A DNA stretch of 19,925 nt. It comes from Streptococcus lactarius (GTDB taxonomy: Bacteria > Bacillota > Bacilli > Lactobacillales > Streptococcaceae). The stretch spans positions 1 through 19,925 of the forward strand of contig NZ_MRXX01000006.1 of the NCBI RefSeq assembly GCF_016642265.1. The letters are read 5' to 3'. This document shows positions 1 to 6,706 of this stretch, piece by piece. Numbering within the stretch: position 1 is the first letter of the stretch; the number at the start of each line of letters is the position of its first letter. Made by a program: the position numbers and the translations under genes. The notes under the pieces were generated by a model. That model worked only from the letters and a program-made list of their open reading frames with translations, made no database searches and was not told where the DNA came from.

Positions 1-184
1 AAAGAAAACATAGTTTCCGTCAACATAGGGCATCTTTGAAGCTTAAAAAGCGAACAAAGACTTAGGATACTTGCTTCGCAGGTTCTATCCGCCACCTCAA
101 AGCAGTGCTTTGAGCACTCAACCACTGCGTCTTGCTCAACACTCCAAAGACAATTGAGAGGCTAGGACTTTTGTCCCAGCCTCT
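1..184 (+). repeat. Dispersed intergenic repeat, copy A
   Basis: Non-coding stretch that recurs, diverged, at 2578-2722 (opposite orientation) and 19715-19925. Shared landmarks are TTTCCGTCA near the left edge, a conserved ACTTGCTTC block, a perfect 19-bp palindrome at 96-114 (arms CTCAAAGCA and TGCTTTGAG around a central G), the CACTGCGTC block, and a terminal hairpin at 157-184. That hairpin has 12-nt arms with one mismatch and a TTTT loop. Pneumococcal/mitis-group genomes carry many similar intergenic repeats with a CTCAAA..TTTGAG palindrome; that is recollection, not a search. The left end is cut by the window, so the full length is unknown. Confidence 0.7.
157..184. terminator. GAGGCTnGGAC-type hairpin of repeat copy A
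   Basis: Arms 157-168 and 173-184 pair at 11 of 12 positions (A164 opposite C177) around loop 169-172. There is no strong T-run on either side, so it is not a textbook intrinsic terminator, but its place downstream of rsmG fits transcript ending or 3' end protection. The same hairpin type occurs at 2584-2608, 12997-13022 and near 19873-19900. Confidence 0.5.
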
Positions 185-186
185 TA

Positions 187-221
187 TTTGACTTTATCCG
201 CTTGGCCCTTTGTATCTTATT
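187..221. repeat. 35-bp perfect direct repeat, copy 1
   Basis: The 35 bases here are identical to 301-335. The two copies are 114 bp apart start to start. This copy immediately follows the hairpin of repeat copy A. Between the copies (222-300) are two small inverted repeats: ACACG/CGTGT near 228-250, and AGAATC/GATTCT at 268-284. Confidence 0.85.
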
Positions 222-300
222 GAAATGAACACGGGCTGCGGATCGTGTCAAAAAGATGAATCCTCCTAGAATCTTCTGGATTCTGCGTCGAATTCCCTAT

Positions 301-335
301 TTTGACTTTATCCGCTTGGCCCTTTGTATCTTATT
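301..335. repeat. 35-bp perfect direct repeat, copy 2, abutting the rsmG stop
   Basis: Identical to 187-221. It begins inside the rsmG stop codon (334-336, minus strand) and runs downstream of the gene, so it is 3' flanking rather than coding. It may be a duplicated 3' end segment or part of a compound repeat. I cannot name the family. Confidence 0.85.
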
Positions 336-1047
336 ACAAGGGGCGTTTATTTGGCATACCTGCTTTTCTTGGGTATTTGTTAGGGGTTTCTTTTTTCTTT
401 TCTACTATAGTGATATAGCGTGGATCCCCGTTTGGCAATTCATACTGTAGATTGTCTTCAACCTTGCTAAAGAGCAAGTTAAGAGCATTTTTGGCTTCTT
501 CCAACTCTTCTGGAGCATTGCTAGCCTTGAGAGCAAGAAGCTGTCCCCCTACTTTCAGGTAAGGGATAGTCAGTTCAGAGAGAACCTGCATGCGGGCAAC
601 CGCGCGGGCAGTTACGATATCAAATTGGGCACGAAAGGCCTTGTCTTGTGCAAAGTCCTCAGCTCGTCCATGGTAGAAATGTACTCCGCTCAAGCCCAAC
701 TCTTCAGCCAGCAAGTGAAGGAAATTGATCCGCTTATTGAGGGAATCAATAATGGTCACATCTAGCTCAGGGAATAGGATTTTCATTGGTAGGCTTGGAA
801 AGCCAGCACCAGCTCCAATATCCAAGAGACGGATGGGTTGGTTTTCGATCAAACCTTGTAAAATGGGTGCGATAGAATCATAAAAATGCTTGAGATAGAC
901 TTCGTATTTTTCTGTGATAGCGGTGAGATTAATTTTCTCATTCCATTCCACGAGGAGCTCGAAATAGCGTTCGTATTGCTCTTTTTGTCGATCAGTTAGT
1001 GGGAAGCCGAGGTCGGCTAAACGGTCATAAAATTCTTCTGGTTTCAT
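334..1047 (-). CDS. rsmG: 16S rRNA (guanine-527-N7)-methyltransferase RsmG (GidB)
   Basis: Cytoplasmic SAM-dependent enzyme that methylates N7 of G527 (E. coli numbering) in 16S rRNA; loss in other bacteria gives low-level streptomycin resistance. The 237-aa product has the usual family length. The SAM-binding motif [14 protein letters not shown] lies around residues 74-87, preceded by the family signature NEKINLTAI (36-44), with TARAVARM further on. The basic C-terminal tail ends in NKRPL, as in other streptococci. The ATG at 1047 starts the conserved text [10 protein letters not shown]. No Shine-Dalgarno precedes it, and a TAAAAT -10 lies only 6 nt upstream, so the mRNA may be leaderless. 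It is divergent from lemA, and repeat copy A follows its 3' end. Confidence 0.97.
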   Translation of the reverse strand: MKPEEFYDRLADLGFPLTDRQKEQYERYFELLVEWNEKINLTAITEKYEVYLKHFYDSIAPILQGLIENQPIRLLDIGAGAGFPSLPMKILFPELDVTIIDSLNKRINFLHLLAEELGLSGVHFYHGRAEDFAQDKAFRAQFDIVTARAVARMQVLSELTIPYLKVGGQLLALKASNAPEELEEAKNALNLLFSKVEDNLQYELPNGDPRYITIVEKKKETPNKYPRKAGMPNKRPL

Positions 1048-1053
1048 AAGATA

Positions 1054-1059
1054 ATTTTA
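1054..1059 (-). promoter_or_regulatory. rsmG -10 element (leaderless arrangement)
   Basis: TAAAAT on the minus strand, preceded by TGTGG, with 6 nt between it and the rsmG ATG. A normal start site 6-7 nt downstream of the -10 would fall on the A or T of the start codon. No good -35 is seen. Confidence 0.5.
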
Positions 1060-1078
1060 CCACAAAATAAGGGAAATT

Positions 1079-1087
1079 TGATATACT
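1079..1087 (+). promoter_or_regulatory. lemA-htpX promoter, extended -10
   Basis: TGA-TATACT (-10 at 1082-1087), the same extended -10 style used by several other genes in this window. The -35 region near 1059-1064 is poor. The likely Shine-Dalgarno is AAAGGA near 1103-1108, before the lemA ATG at 1119. Confidence 0.6.
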
Positions 1088-1118
1088 GGTACTAAAGAAA
1101 TGAAAGGAATTCAATAAA

Positions 1119-1679
1119 ATGATTTGGATTATTCTTGGGGTCCTAGTGGTCCTTGTGTTGATGGTAGTAGGAGTTTACAACGGTTTAGTGAAAAGTCGGA
1201 TGCAGACTCGCGAAGCTTGGAGTCAAATCGATGTGCAATTGAAACGTCGGAATGACTTGATTCCAAACTTGATCGAAACGGTTAAGGGCTATGCAAAATA
1301 TGAGGGTGATACCCTTGCTAAGGTCACTCAACTTCGCCAACAAGTAGCGCAAGCATCTTCACCTGCAGAAGCAATGGCAGCCAGTGATGCTCTTTCACGT
1401 CAAGTGGCAGGTATCTTTGCGGTGGCTGAAAACTACCCAGACTTGAAAGCCAACACCAACTTCATGCAATTGCAAGAAGAATTGACTAATACAGAAAACA
1501 AAATTTCTTATGCTCGTCAATTGTACAACAGTGTAACTAGCAACTACAATGTCAAGTTGGAAACTTTCCCAACAAACGTGATTGCTGGAATGTTTGGCTT
1601 CAAACAGGCCGAATTCCTTCAAGTGCCTGAAGAAGAAAAAGCAGTACCAAAGGTGGACTTTAGCGGATTAGGAGACTAA
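1119..1679 (+). CDS. lemA: LemA family membrane protein
   Basis: 186 aa. One N-terminal membrane segment (about residues 2-22) with a very short outside end, then a helical cytoplasmic domain. The family signature [24 protein letters not shown] follows the membrane segment, and [16 protein letters not shown] is characteristic of LemA. Molecular function is poorly defined; LemA is repeatedly paired with the HtpX protease. Here htpX starts 1 nt after the lemA stop, so the two are translationally linked, and the htpX ribosome site (AGGAG) lies inside the end of lemA. Length and start agree with streptococcal LemA. Confidence 0.95.
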   Translation: MIWIILGVLVVLVLMVVGVYNGLVKSRMQTREAWSQIDVQLKRRNDLIPNLIETVKGYAKYEGDTLAKVTQLRQQVAQASSPAEAMAASDALSRQVAGIFAVAENYPDLKANTNFMQLQEELTNTENKISYARQLYNSVTSNYNVKLETFPTNVIAGMFGFKQAEFLQVPEEEKAVPKVDFSGLGD

Positions 1680-1680
1680 T

Positions 1681-2577
1681 ATGCTCTTTGACCAAATTGC
1701 AAGCAATAAAAGGAGAACTTGGATTCTCCTTATTGCTTTTTTCATACTCTTGGCTCTTATCGGAGCAGCCGTCGGCTACCTCTGGTTAGGCTCCTCTCTT
1801 GGTGGGATTATCCTCGCCTTAATCATTGGTGGCATCTATGCCTTTAGCATGATCTTTCAATCGACTGAGGTCGTCATGCGGATGAACGGGGCGCGTGAGG
1901 TAACGGAAGACCAAGCCCCTCAACTCTACCATATTGTGCAAGATATGGCTATGGTGGCACAGATTCCTATGCCTCGTGTCTATATTGTAGATGATCCGTC
2001 CATGAATGCTTTTGCGACAGGGTCTAATCCTCAAAATGCAGCCGTTGCAGCCACGACAGGGCTTCTAGCGGTCATGAATCGTGAGGAACTCGAAGCGGTC
2101 ATTGGACATGAAGTCAGTCATATCCGTAATTACGATATCCGTATCTCCACGATTGCGGTTGCCTTGGCCAGCGCCATCACCATGCTCTCAAGCATTGGTG
2201 GCCGGATGATGTGGTGGGGCGGTGGTCGTAGCCGGGATGATGATCGAGAAGGTGGTAGTGGATTGGAAATTATTATCCTGATCCTTTCCTTGCTTGCCAT
2301 CGTTTTAGCTCCATTAGCAGCGACCTTGGTACAGTTAGCCATTTCTCGTCAACGGGAGTTCCTAGCAGACGCTTCAAGTGTTGAATTGACGCGGAATCCT
2401 CAAGGGATGATCAATGCTTTGTTAAAGCTAGATAATAGCGAACCAATGCAACGACACGTCGATGATGCGAGCAGTGCTCTCTTCATCAATGATCCTCAAA
2501 AAGAATCTGGTTTGCAAAAACTTTTTTATACCCACCCACCCATTTCTGAGCGGGTGGCACGTTTAAGAAAAATGTAA
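1681..2577 (+). CDS. htpX: Membrane zinc metalloprotease HtpX
   Basis: 298-aa M48-family protease that degrades misfolded membrane proteins. Two N-terminal membrane segments (about 13-34 and 38-58) precede the catalytic domain. The zinc motif HEVSH is at residues 143-147, with the third ligand probably Glu226 in RQREFLAD. Two further hydrophobic segments lie around 155-172 and 196-220, separated by a Gly/Arg/Asp-rich loop (about 180-193). The C-terminal [14 protein letters not shown] is typical. It is second in the lemA operon, and the hairpin of repeat copy B starts within 10 nt of its stop and probably ends the transcript. All catalytic residues are present. Confidence 0.97.
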   Translation: MLFDQIASNKRRTWILLIAFFILLALIGAAVGYLWLGSSLGGIILALIIGGIYAFSMIFQSTEVVMRMNGAREVTEDQAPQLYHIVQDMAMVAQIPMPRVYIVDDPSMNAFATGSNPQNAAVAATTGLLAVMNREELEAVIGHEVSHIRNYDIRISTIAVALASAITMLSSIGGRMMWWGGGRSRDDDREGGSGLEIIILILSLLAIVLAPLAATLVQLAISRQREFLADASSVELTRNPQGMINALLKLDNSEPMQRHVDDASSALFINDPQKESGLQKLFYTHPPISERVARLRKM

Positions 2578-2722
2578 AGAAAGAGGCTGGGCAGTTTTTG
2601 CCCAGCCTTTGATGTTTGATAGAGATAACTGTAGGACGCAGTGGCTGCTTTCTCTATGCACTGCTTTGAGATGGGGGAAAAGATTTTCCAAGAAAATTTC
2701 CTAAGTCTTTGTTTTCTTTATC
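2578..2722 (-). repeat. Dispersed intergenic repeat, copy B (inverted relative to copy A)
   Basis: Compared with the reverse complement of copy A, it keeps the hairpin first, then GACGCAGTGG, GCACTGCTTTGAG and TTTCCTAAGTCTTTGTT in the same order, with diverged spacers. The internal palindrome of copy A is broken here: only the GCACTGCTTTGAG half is clean. It fills the gap between htpX and the AT-rich CYTH gene and marks one edge of that patch. Confidence 0.65.
2584..2608 (+). terminator. Hairpin after htpX
   Basis: Perfect 9-bp arms AGGCTGGGC (2584-2592) and GCCCAGCCT (2600-2608), loop AGTTTTT. It is followed by only a few Ts. Its place just after the htpX stop makes it the probable terminator. 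It is also the end module of repeat copy B. Confidence 0.6.
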
Positions 2723-2751
2723 AGTAACCTCCAATAGTCTTACTGGTGATT

Positions 2752-3309
2752 TTAATTACGTCCACTTTTTTCTCTCATTAATTGGACATAACCCTTTGTT
2801 TCTATTTTTGAATTTAAAAACGAGAACTCTCCGCACATTTTATCATAAAAATGATTATAATCTTCTTGAGAAAAATCTCCTAAAATCTCTATTTCAAGAT
2901 AAAATCCAAGACCATCAATCTTATCTAGATTAATCGTTTTATTTTCTAGAGCGTTATGGTAAGTCTTTCTATATTTACTTATTGTGAAGACATTTGAAAA
3001 ACCGGTTTGCATCATCTTTCTTACAAATTCTAATTTTTCAGACTCCAACTCTATTTCACTTTCATTCCACATTCCTTGTTTTATTGTATCTTTTCTTGTG
3101 AAAATACATGATATATTGTCATCTTCTTGACGAATCCTATAAATAAAACTTCCTACCTCGTCATTTTCAAATTCCTTTCCTTTTGCCTTAAAATATTCAT
3201 CAACTTGCTTATTTTCACACTTAAATTTATATTGTTTTTCTAAGTATGAAATAGCCTTATTATAATCTCCCTCATCATTGAGTGCGAATCGAACTTCTAA
3301 TTCATTCAT
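2752..3309 (-). CDS. CYTH-domain protein (CyaB / class IV adenylate cyclase-like)
   Basis: 185 aa. The N-terminus NELEVRF is a variant of the CYTH ExExK metal-binding motif (Arg for Lys). Further conserved-looking blocks are SFIYRIRQ (Arg pair in the tunnel), FTRKDT, ESEIELES, SKYRKTYH and DGLGFYLEIEIL, the last a strong CYTH hallmark. CYTH enzymes act on triphosphates (adenylate cyclase, thiamine triphosphatase, inorganic triphosphatase); the substrate here cannot be told. A Shine-Dalgarno (GAGAGG) precedes the ATG. The gene is visibly richer in A+T than its neighbours and lies between repeat copy B and an antitoxin-like remnant, which suggests an acquired patch. It may be cotranscribed with whatever once lay upstream. 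Confidence 0.8.
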   Translation of the reverse strand: MNELEVRFALNDEGDYNKAISYLEKQYKFKCENKQVDEYFKAKGKEFENDEVGSFIYRIRQEDDNISCIFTRKDTIKQGMWNESEIELESEKLEFVRKMMQTGFSNVFTISKYRKTYHNALENKTINLDKIDGLGFYLEIEILGDFSQEDYNHFYDKMCGEFSFLNSKIETKGYVQLMREKSGRN

Positions 3310-3329
3310 TTATTTTACCTCTCAATTCT

Positions 3330-3477
3330 TCAATGGCTGGAGTCTTTTTTAAATTCACTCAGTCTATAGTATGTTTCTGGAGATATTTTATGAACACAAA
3401 GCCTAATATTGTAATTATCAAGCAAATTTTTTTATCGTATTCCAAAAAACATTTATAGCATCTGTACTTTTTCCTAA
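3330..3477 (-). pseudogene. Decayed RelB/DinJ-like antitoxin remnant (tentative)
   Basis: Minus-strand translation from 3477 gives LGKSTDAINVFWNTIKK, which resembles the LG.S..DAIN.F conserved core of RelB/DinJ antitoxins. At a run of seven T (3427-3433; A on the coding strand) the frame must shift, after which NLLDNYNIRLCVHKISPETY and a further short tail run to a TGA at 3330-3332. The second part is weakly like the antitoxin C-terminus. No start codon or N-terminal half is visible, because an in-frame TAA lies just upstream. No RelE-like toxin is found nearby. The call rests on motif resemblance only. Confidence 0.35.
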
Positions 3478-3543
3478 TTATACAATATATAAATATATCA
3501 TGCAAGTGATTTTAAATCTGTGTTTTAAACCTATTTCACTGAT

Positions 3544-4764
3544 TTATTTCACAGACAAAAGGACGGTGCCCAGACCGAGGAAGGCAAACATTCCCCAGGC
3601 GATAGGAAGGCTCCAGATAGCGAGGCCAGAAAAGAGGGCAGTGCCAAGTGGCATAGCAAAGCTGACCATCAGTCCCAAAAAGCTAGAGGTAGAGGCTAAT
3701 TTTTCAGCTGGCAATTTGCTCATTAAAAGACTGGAAACTTTGGGATTGATTTTTGCAACAAGATAACCGAGGAAAGTGACAAGTAGAAGGCAAAGGATAT
3801 CCCAGCGAACCAGAATATTTGTGAGCCCAAGCATGGTTAGGCCACCTGCAATCCACAATAGGATATGATGGAGCGATTGTTTTGAAAAATAATCATGGGG
3901 TGTCAGACTAGCCCAGACCATACTGAAGATAGTGACAACTTCAAGGACGAGGAGGGACTGGCTGTAACTGAAGTGAAAGAAGGGATGATGGAGAAATTGA
4001 AGATTGTAAATCCCAGAAATGGATCCGCCCAAAGCATTGATGAAAACTAAGGATAGGAGAAGTCTTCCAAAGTTGTGAACCTCTTCATCTGCAAAAATAG
4101 TGGTAACATTGCGATACATGTCTCGACATTCTTGAAGGAAAGAAACTTTCTGACGAGCATCCACTTGAATTGGTTCGTGGGTCAGTTGACTGCGTCGGAT
4201 GAAAAGACAAGTGGAAGATAGGAGAAAGGTCAGAGCATTGATCGAAGCAACAAGTGCAAAATTTTGGTGACTGATAGCTAAAAGCCAGACTCCCAACGCT
4301 TGACCTGAAATAGAACAAACCATACTAAGCAGTTGATTGAAGGAATAGGCTTCCATCAGATCCTCGCTAGGGATGTTTTTCTGCATGATGGGAAGTTGCA
4401 AGCCTCCGCGGTAATCACTTAAACTATCTGACACAATATTCAAGAAGCAAACGATCGAAAAGGCAAGGTAACCCGGAATCTTCGTCATCAGTGCAATGAA
4501 GACGAAAAGGATAGCTTGCAGAAAGCCCATTCGGATCAGCCAGTCAGCTTTTTTAGCGGTGTGATCGGCCTTCATTCCAATGAAAATGGTGAAAAGACTT
4601 GGGATAAAGACAATGAGATTGGCAATCCCAACTGCCAGACTAGGGTGAGGCATGCTGGCCGCAAAAACCACAAAGACAAGGTTGTAAATCGCAGCACCAA
4701 GGGTATTCAAAAAACGTGAAAGACTCAGTAAAGCAAAGATGTGATTGCGAAATAAGAGTTTCAT
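3544..4764 (-). CDS. MFS transporter, probable drug/metabolite exporter
   Basis: 406 aa, almost wholly hydrophobic, with about 12 predicted membrane segments, the usual MFS length. The loop between segments 2 and 3 (GMKADHTAKKADWLIRMG) is a recognisable variant of the MFS motif A (G..aDr..rr). The long central loop around residues 190-210 is hydrophilic (RRSQLTHEPIQVDARQK), as expected between the two six-helix halves. The overall look is of the Mef/multidrug branch, but the substrate is unknown. Its ATG overlaps the stop of a 58-aa gene (ATGA), and an Rgg regulator lies upstream on the same strand, so it may export a regulated compound or peptide. No clear terminator was seen downstream. Confidence 0.85.
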   Translation of the reverse strand: MKLLFRNHIFALLSLSRFLNTLGAAIYNLVFVVFAASMPHPSLAVGIANLIVFIPSLFTIFIGMKADHTAKKADWLIRMGFLQAILFVFIALMTKIPGYLAFSIVCFLNIVSDSLSDYRGGLQLPIMQKNIPSEDLMEAYSFNQLLSMVCSISGQALGVWLLAISHQNFALVASINALTFLLSSTCLFIRRSQLTHEPIQVDARQKVSFLQECRDMYRNVTTIFADEEVHNFGRLLLSLVFINALGGSISGIYNLQFLHHPFFHFSYSQSLLVLEVVTIFSMVWASLTPHDYFSKQSLHHILLWIAGGLTMLGLTNILVRWDILCLLLVTFLGYLVAKINPKVSSLLMSKLPAEKLASTSSFLGLMVSFAMPLGTALFSGLAIWSLPIAWGMFAFLGLGTVLLSVK

Positions 4765-4937
4765 AAGCTTTTCTCCTTCTGTTTAGCAGAAACAATAACT
4801 TCTCTTAAACGGTGCACCACCTGCTTGAGAAGAAACAGTTTCTCTTCTTCCGTCAGTTCTAATTTTTCCTCTTTAACATAAAAACTAGTCTGTTTAAGGA
4901 AATAATGAAGGAGACGATTCTTTAGTCTGGTTATCAT
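4761..4937 (-). CDS. Small unrecognised protein (58 aa) coupled to the MFS gene
   Basis: Short open frame starting at the ATG at 4937, with Shine-Dalgarno AGAGG about 9 nt upstream, and ending in TGA at 4761-4763, which overlaps the MFS ATG (4762-4764). The product begins MITRLKNRLLHYFLKQ and continues with a charged, helix-prone stretch (KEEKLELTEEEKLFLLKQ). It has no membrane segment or signal peptide. The arrangement (own ribosome site, candidate promoter upstream, 4-nt overlap) argues for a real gene. I do not recognise the family. It could be a small regulator or partner of the transporter, or serve mainly for translational coupling. Confidence 0.65.
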   Translation of the reverse strand: MITRLKNRLLHYFLKQTSFYVKEEKLELTEEEKLFLLKQVVHRLREVIVSAKQKEKSL

Positions 4938-4968
4938 GCGGGGACCTCTTTCTTTTTTTGATAATCCT

Positions 4969-4974
4969 ATTGTA
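4969..4974 (-). promoter_or_regulatory. Candidate -10 of the 58-aa/MFS operon
   Basis: TACAAT on the minus strand, 31 nt upstream of the 58-aa ATG. At 17-bp spacing the -35 would be a poor TAAATT (4992-4997), lying inside the inverted repeat 4989-5013. A weak -35 overlapped by an operator is the usual layout of an activator-dependent promoter. Confidence 0.45.
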
Positions 4975-4988
4975 ACCCCTAAAAGAAA

Positions 4989-5013
4989 GAAAATTTACAT
5001 GTTGCATATTTTC
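4989..5013. promoter_or_regulatory. 25-bp imperfect inverted repeat, candidate operator
   Basis: Arms 4989-4999 (GAAAATTTACA) and 5003-5013 (TGCATATTTTC) match in reverse complement at 9 of 11 positions around a TGT centre. It sits between the Rgg terminator and the -10 of the downstream operon, over the expected -35. It is a candidate binding site for the Rgg protein encoded next door. This is inference from position and symmetry. Confidence 0.4.
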
Positions 5014-5022
5014 AACAAAAAA

Positions 5023-5045
5023 ACTCATAGAATAGATCTGTGAGT
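5023..5045 (-). terminator. Terminator of the rgg gene
   Basis: On the minus strand, ACTCACAGA pairs with TCTATGAGT (8 of 9) around a 5-nt loop and is followed by a run of seven T (plus strand A at 5017-5023). It starts 2 nt after the rgg stop codon, and it separates rgg from the MFS operon. Confidence 0.75.
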
Positions 5046-5047
5046 TT

Positions 5048-5908
5048 TCAGGATTCCTTGATCAGTTCTTGCAGGCCCTGTTTGTAGTAGTTGGCACTAA
5101 CCTTGCAATCAAGGATGGATAGAACCTGAATGGCCTGCTCCATCTTTTCTAGACCAGTTTCTTTTTCACCCTTTCGATATAGAAATTCCCCTTTGGCATA
5201 GAGATAAACCGTCCGAAGGTAAGCCTCGTTTTCAGAGTAAAAGTGGTCCTTGATCAGCTGATCAAAATAGGTTGCATCTTCAAATTCTTTTGAACTAATG
5301 GCCAGAAAGAAACCATTGAGAAATATAGAATTGAGGGCAGGCAGAGAAGAGTCTAGGAGAAGCTTGAAATCATCTCTTTGGACCAATTCCTCTGTGTATT
5401 GTCGATAGAGCTGACTAGAGAAAAGAGGAGAGGTCAGTGAAAATAGGCTTAACTCAAAATTTCCCCAGATCATGACAGAGAAGAGATAGTCATAGAGGAA
5501 ATCTAGTTCCTCTTGGCTAGCAGCAAACTCTACCTCAGGGTAGTTGCCAAGCATTTGGGCCTTGAGAATAATGCTGGCTAAGAAGTCTTCTTTTTTGTGA
5601 TCTTTCTGATAGGCTAGCTGGTAGCTTTGGTACAAGGCTTGATCGTGTTCCAAGCTCATGTTTTCATAGTGCTCTTTCAACAATTTGGGAATAAAGGAGT
5701 GCTGATCGATCCCTGCTAGATGGGAGAACTCACTGAGGCTGGTTTTGATCTGTTGAAGGGCCTGAAAAAAGCGTTGCGTCGTCAGGTCATTTTCCCCTCT
5801 TTCAAATCGAGATAGCATGGAGCGTGAAAATTCTCCACCTGTAGCTTCCTCTAAAGAGATGTGGCGACTTTCCCGTATTTGCCGAAAAACAGCTCCGATA
5901 TCTTTCAT
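5048..5908 (-). CDS. Rgg/GadR/MutR family transcriptional regulator
   Basis: 286 aa. The N-terminal XRE-type helix-turn-helix spans about residues 5-60 (GAVFRQIRESRHISLEEATGG, SRSMLSRFERGENDLT). A long all-helical C-terminal domain follows, as in Rgg proteins, where it is the TPR-like fold that binds peptide pheromones. Family members control virulence, competence, bacteriocin or transporter genes, often beside their own locus. The start is supported by a GAGGAG ribosome site 6-8 nt upstream. The neighbouring 58-aa/MFS operon on the same strand, separated by a terminator and a symmetric site, is the likely target. I found no SHP-type hydrophobic peptide gene beside it, so it may be a stand-alone Rgg. 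Confidence 0.9.
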   Translation of the reverse strand: MKDIGAVFRQIRESRHISLEEATGGEFSRSMLSRFERGENDLTTQRFFQALQQIKTSLSEFSHLAGIDQHSFIPKLLKEHYENMSLEHDQALYQSYQLAYQKDHKKEDFLASIILKAQMLGNYPEVEFAASQEELDFLYDYLFSVMIWGNFELSLFSLTSPLFSSQLYRQYTEELVQRDDFKLLLDSSLPALNSIFLNGFFLAISSKEFEDATYFDQLIKDHFYSENEAYLRTVYLYAKGEFLYRKGEKETGLEKMEQAIQVLSILDCKVSANYYKQGLQELIKES

Positions 5909-5930
5909 CTTTTCTCCTCGTTTAAGTCCT

Positions 5931-5936
5931 AGTATA
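5931..5936 (-). promoter_or_regulatory. Candidate -10 of rgg
   Basis: TATACT on the minus strand, about 22 nt before the rgg ATG. No good -35 is visible. A second extended -10 (TGA-TATAAT, minus strand, 6019-6027) lies further upstream and is the better match by sequence, so transcription may begin at either. Confidence 0.4.
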
Positions 5937-6045
5937 GTTCATCTCCAGCAAATGTTTCCGGTCAGAAAGTCTTCTTTTACGATACATTTTTAGAATGGGA
6001 TTTACTGGCTTTTTCATGATTATATCAAATTTTTAAAGAGACTTC

Positions 6046-6074
6046 TTGGTTGAAGGACCTCTTCATGATATACT
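6046..6074 (+). promoter_or_regulatory. yceD promoter
   Basis: -35 TTGGTT (6046-6051), 17-bp spacer, and extended -10 TGA-TATACT (-10 at 6069-6074). It is divergent from the rgg promoters. The Shine-Dalgarno GAGGA lies 7-8 nt before the ATG at 6106. Confidence 0.7.
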
Positions 6075-6105
6075 AGTAGTATCTAGAAAAATCGAGGACA
6101 AATGA

Positions 6106-6645
6106 ATGAATTTATCTACACAAGAAATCCGTAAAAATCCTGAGGGACTAGCTTTTGATCAAGAGTTGGATTTGCTCAAGGAATTGCAAAAGCGTAATCC
6201 AGAAATTCTTGATTTAAAGAATGTGACAGCGATAGGACGAGTAGCCTATGATACAGGGCTCTATGTCTTGGAGTACCAGTTGACCTACACCATCGTTTTG
6301 GCATCTAGCCGGAGCATGGAGCCTGTTGAGATCAACGAAAGCTATCCTGTAACAGAGGTGTTTGCGGAGGATGTACAGTCTGACGCAGATATCGAGGCCC
6401 TAGAGGAAGACTTGATCCTACCAATCGAAGGCGGGAAGATTGACCTGAGTGAGAGTGTAGCGGATAATATCCTGCTCAATATTCCTCTCAAGGTTCTCAC
6501 TCCAGAAGAAGAGGCTGGTCAAGGCTTTATCGAAGGCAATGATTGGAAAATCCTATCCGAAGAAGAATACCAAGCCGCTCAAGCGATCAAGAAAGAAGAA
6601 AACAGTCCTTTTGTAGGTCTTCAAGGATTATTTGACGAAGAATAA
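6106..6645 (+). CDS. YceD family protein (DUF177)
   Basis: 179 aa, matching the length and pattern of the YceD/YlbN family (DUF177), linked in other bacteria to accumulation of 23S rRNA / large subunit assembly. Recognisable features are the N-terminal strand-rich half with the GRVAYDTGLYVLEYQLTYTI block, LASSRSMEPVEI (where B. subtilis YlbN has a Cys, here Ser), and an acidic middle and tail ending in GLQGLFDEE. In many Firmicutes rpmF (ribosomal protein L32) follows; here it does not. The ATG at 6106 is chosen for its spacing to GAGGA; an ATG 4 nt upstream is out of frame and yields only 10 codons. A hairpin ends the gene. Confidence 0.85.
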   Translation: MNLSTQEIRKNPEGLAFDQELDLLKELQKRNPEILDLKNVTAIGRVAYDTGLYVLEYQLTYTIVLASSRSMEPVEINESYPVTEVFAEDVQSDADIEALEEDLILPIEGGKIDLSESVADNILLNIPLKVLTPEEEAGQGFIEGNDWKILSEEEYQAAQAIKKEENSPFVGLQGLFDEE

Positions 6646-6683
6646 GCTAGAGATTGCATTCGATAAATTTAGACATAAATACA

Positions 6684-6706
6684 GGTCTTTTCTTTGAGGA
6701 AAGGCC
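6684..6706 (+). terminator. Terminator after yceD, overlapping the next promoter
   Basis: Arms 6684-6691 (GGTCTTTT) and 6699-6706 (GAAAGGCC) form 8 pairs, two of them G-U, around a 7-nt loop, followed by TTCTTTT. The loop and 3' arm contain the likely -35 of the flotillin gene. Confidence 0.5.

Noticed and set aside
256..450. 64-codon plus-strand open frame at the rsmG 3' end
   Set aside because: It overlaps rsmG antisense and the direct repeat, has no ribosome site, and its hydrophobic text is a by-product of the Lys/Pro-rich RsmG tail read backwards.
2722..2745. CAGTAA/TTACTG inverted repeat after the CYTH gene as its terminator
   Set aside because: Only six pairs with a 12-nt loop and no T-run on the minus strand; too weak to call.
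2709..2933. 74-codon plus-strand open frame over the CYTH gene 3' end
   Set aside because: Antisense to a well-supported CYTH gene, begins in repeat copy B, no ribosome site; explained by AT-rich sequence.
3500..3766. 88-codon plus-strand open frame over the 3' end of the MFS gene
   Set aside because: Antisense to conserved membrane segments of the MFS protein, without a ribosome site or known domain.
5925..6017. Possible 31-codon peptide gene on the minus strand upstream of rgg (a candidate Rgg-linked pheromone)
   Set aside because: No Shine-Dalgarno: a TATAAT box lies 1 nt before its ATG. The product is highly basic and not like the hydrophobic SHP peptides; more likely an rgg leader.
6102..6134. 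10-codon open frame overlapping the yceD start
   Set aside because: The ATG at 6106 fits the ribosome site and the conserved family N-terminus; the upstream ATG probably arises from the ATGAATGAA stutter.
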